A stretch of DNA of 64,000 nt from Tritrichomonas foetus (Eukaryota; Parabasalia; Tritrichomonadida; Tritrichomonadidae). The stretch covers positions 51,028 to 115,027 of the forward strand of contig MLAK01000451.1 in NCBI GenBank assembly GCA_001839685.1, given 5' to 3'. The position numbers and the translations under genes are program-made. Shown here one piece after another: positions 61,701 to 64,000 of the stretch (positions are counted from its first letter, which is position 1; every line of letters begins with the position of its first letter). The notes under the pieces are model-generated. The model saw only the letters and a program-made list of their open reading frames with translations. It ran no database searches and had not been told where the DNA came from.

Positions 61701-62863
61701 AATAAATCTATGTACATATTTTGTTATAATAAAGATTAGAATAATTTTACATGATTTTTTTTTTCCCCTCCTTTATTTGTTATTTTATAAAATTAATGTG
61801 TAAGATCTTCATTCAAAAATAATTAATTCGTACTATGAAATGTTTGTGCAAGTTCTTTTTCATTGCAGACAGAACAATTGTTGTATTTGGTTACAATTCC
61901 TTTTCCTATCATCTTCAGATTTTCCTGCAGGAGCTAATTCAACTGGGTGATATTTAGCCTTCGTTAGCCTTATTCATGTTTCACTGAGAATGTTAACAAA
62001 TAAAAATAATAATTAAAAAAAATTGGTACATTTCTTCTCATGGAAAACTTTTCTTTTTTGATTGTGATTTAAAGTACAGCAGCACATTTCTTATGTAAAT
62101 GTATCTTGTGAAAAGCATCTCTCAATATTAATGTCAAGACCTTTTTGGAATGTAATTCCTTTTTTCTATTTCACTCTAAAAAAATATTCATATATAAATT
62201 AAAAGCTTTTTATTTCACTTATTTTGCCAGTTTCCTGGCTTGACGGGGGTTATATACCAAAGATAATAAATTCACGATTCAAACTTCTTAAAATTGACAT
62301 TCTAATGTCATGGATGTTTAAATATCCTAAAAAAATTGACGCCATAACGTCAGGCAATATTGCCGAGAAAAGCGTGGGAAGTATCATGTACATATGGAAA
62401 TGATGAGTTTATCAATTACCTTATGAGGTTAAATCTTGAATCTTTCTTCCTTTTAGAAAACTGTTTTTGATCATCCTTAGGAGTCAATCCTAATCAAAAG
62501 ATGAATTAATCACTCATTGCTCACTGGAAAAGCATATACCTCACATTCCTCTATCATCTCAGCGGCTATATTTCCATGTCATTGTTAATATTCCCAGGCA
62601 CTTAGTATATTCTATTGAGCATATTTATATTTTAAAATAAACATTTGATATACCCGAGTTTAATCCGATTACTCGAGAGTATACAAATCGAAAAAGCAAT
62701 TACATAAAATAAAAAACGATTAAACATATCGTCATGAACTAAATAAATTTTGATATTTGAATTTTGTTTTAAAAAGTGAGTTTAAATTGATGTTAATTGA
62801 TTTGTTATTGATAATATTTATAATTTCATACATTTACCATAAATGATCCTATACTCATAATAC
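61701..62863. other. Intergenic region with a hairpin-rich patch
   Basis: Between the convergent VPS13-like (+) and Asn-rich (-) genes. No reading frame is supported. The segment 62226-62364 (listed separately) is less AT-rich and packed with small inverted repeats. Confidence 0.5.
62226..62364. other. Cluster of four small inverted repeats, possible structured RNA
   Basis: GCCAG-TTTC-CTGGC at 62226-62239, TGACAT-TCTA-ATGTCA at 62295-62310, TGACG-CCATAA-CGTCA at 62337-62352, and the palindrome GGCAATATTGCC at 62353-62364. They fall within 139 bp of otherwise AT-rich spacer. I match it to no known RNA family. Confidence 0.35.
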
Positions 62864-63694
62864 TTAATAAAATACGGCAAAATTTGCCAAATCTTCGTTA
62901 TCTGAAACTTGGTCAGATACCATTGAGCAAAAGGTCATTTCACTTAAAATTGTCTCATTCGTGAAATTTTCACCCTCTGCACAAAATCCAATTGGATTTT
63001 GATAATTTTCATTAATTTGAATCTCCTTTTCAATAAATACGGAGTTATTATTATTGACAGGTAAAGAATTACTGCAAATTAATTGCTGCTGGTCATATAC
63101 ACACCCAATTCCAGCAGAGTTTTTAGATATAATTTGAGCAGAATCACAACTAGGTGAAGTTGAATAAGAATCATCTTTCGGACTGATATCCGAATTATTT
63201 TGATTATTATTATTAATCATTAAATCAGTGGGTATTACACCTATTGTAGAGTTCTGATTATTTTGAATCGAAAAACAAGAATTGTTGAGTTCATGTTTAT
63301 GATTTAAATTATGAAAATGATCTTGATCAAGTGATGGTAATATGCCCATACTTTGATCTATGTTAACTATATTTGTCTGATTATTGCTTTCATGATTATT
63401 ATTAGAAAGTGGATTATCTTCATACATTTTTAAAATTTCAACACATTTTTGTTCATCAATGTCATTGAAAAATCCATCCATTAAATTAAATTCTGAATTA
63501 GTATCATCTGTTGCTTTGTCTAGTTTTCTATTTCGATGTAGATTATAATTGTAACTTTTTTTTGTGAAGTTTTTTCGAGGGTCCTTTTTGGAAGGTCTTT
63601 CATCATCTGTTCTGTTTCCTTCTGAATCTAATGGGTATTTTTTATCATATAATACAAGGAGGGCCATATGCAAGTCTATTTTTTTCTTTTTCAT
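62864..63694 (-). CDS. Asn-rich protein with basic N-terminus, unknown function
   Basis: 276 residues from the ATG at 63694; TTCATAAA about 10-17 nt upstream resembles an initiator. The N-terminal 60 residues are basic (MKKKKIDLHMALLVLYDKKY; KKDPRKNFTKKSYNYNLHRN) and could bind nucleic acid or act as a nuclear signal. A short acidic helix follows (FFNDIDEQKCVEILKMYEDN). The remainder is Asn/Gln/Ser low complexity with an acidic hydrophobic end (SEMTFCSMVSDQVSDNEDLA), a layout seen in transcriptional regulators. No defined domain is recognised, so any regulatory role is inference. Confidence 0.6.
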   Translation of the reverse strand: MKKKKIDLHMALLVLYDKKYPLDSEGNRTDDERPSKKDPRKNFTKKSYNYNLHRNRKLDKATDDTNSEFNLMDGFFNDIDEQKCVEILKMYEDNPLSNNNHESNNQTNIVNIDQSMGILPSLDQDHFHNLNHKHELNNSCFSIQNNQNSTIGVIPTDLMINNNNQNNSDISPKDDSYSTSPSCDSAQIISKNSAGIGCVYDQQQLICSNSLPVNNNNSVFIEKEIQINENYQNPIGFCAEGENFTNETILSEMTFCSMVSDQVSDNEDLANFAVFY

Positions 63695-64000
63695 TAATAA
63701 TTTATGAAGTAAAAGAAACTTTTTAAAATGGCTGAAAGAATTTTCTTAAGAAATCGAAAAATAGAATTCAAAGAAAGTCATTCCCAAAATCGCGCAATTA
63801 AAAAATTGAAAAAAAAAAAGACTTGTGATGACAATTTTTTAATAATTTCTCGATAGTAAAATGGGCTTGCATTTTTTCATGGAAAGGAAGTAAGTTAATT
63901 ATAATAGGTGATTTTTTTTTTGCAAATAAAATAAGGATTTCGGTTTGAATTGATTAGTAGACCTATAAGTTGTGATTTTTTGCGCTTCGCTCAAAAAATC
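63695..64000. other. AT-rich right edge
   Basis: Upstream of the Asn-rich gene to the window end. It contains short A and T runs; no gene is supported. Confidence 0.5.

Noticed and set aside
1..64000. CRISPR arrays, bacterial operons and ribosome-binding sites
   Set aside because: There are no regularly spaced direct repeats, and the genes are eukaryotic with individual promoters.

Overview
The window looks like nuclear DNA of a parabasalid (trichomonad) protist, most likely close to Tritrichomonas. It is strongly AT-rich. Long open reading frames run without obvious introns, on both strands, and are separated by short AT-rich gaps. The protein repertoire also fits: a BspA-like leucine-rich-repeat protein, an Asn-rich ankyrin family, a protein resembling the trichomonad initiator-binding domain, a polymorphic-membrane-type surface protein, many coiled-coil proteins, divergent kinases and bacterial-type enzymes. 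TGA acts as a normal stop. Where the longest frame opens on TTG or GTG, I moved the start to the first in-frame ATG. Species assignment is inference.

Layout. 1-7.3 kb: the tail of an unrecognised gene, an LRR-sulfatase fusion, and a 3-kb element bounded by 27-bp inverted repeats with TTAA ends. That element holds an assembly gap and a decayed reading frame. 7.3-16.6 kb: a small acidic coiled-coil protein, a compact UBR1-type N-recognin ubiquitin ligase, a helical-repeat protein and a coiled-coil protein. 16.8-25 kb: a tRNA-Lys(CTT) abutting a 78-nt A/T tract, a 1054-residue coiled-coil protein, a putative initiator-binding-domain protein and an acidic coiled-coil protein. 25-31 kb: a probable VPS9-domain protein, a probable RIC1-like beta-propeller protein and a Rab5-like GTPase, all plausibly membrane-traffic regulators. 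31-35 kb: a type I surface protein with endocytic-type tail motifs, and a bacterial-type O-acetyltransferase with an N-terminal extension like a hydrogenosomal presequence. 35-39 kb: an ankyrin gene with interrupted frames and a kinase broken by one TGA. 39-49 kb: a large HEAT-like protein, CK2 regulatory subunit beta, and an active-looking kinase followed by a relic copy of its tail. 49-64 kb: a second interrupted ankyrin gene, a small intact ankyrin protein, a cupin, a divergent kinase, a VPS13-like lipid-transfer protein, a hairpin-rich intergenic patch and an Asn-rich protein.

The most unusual signal is in the two large ankyrin genes. Seven AT-rich inserts (about 19-65 nt) all fall at the same codon position of the ankyrin consensus, just before the N-T-P-L-H motif. 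They lack GT-AG ends and most break the frame, yet the protein sequence resumes exactly on the far side. Ultra-short non-canonical introns, translational bypassing, targeted insertion or assembly error are all possible. RNA reads would decide between them.
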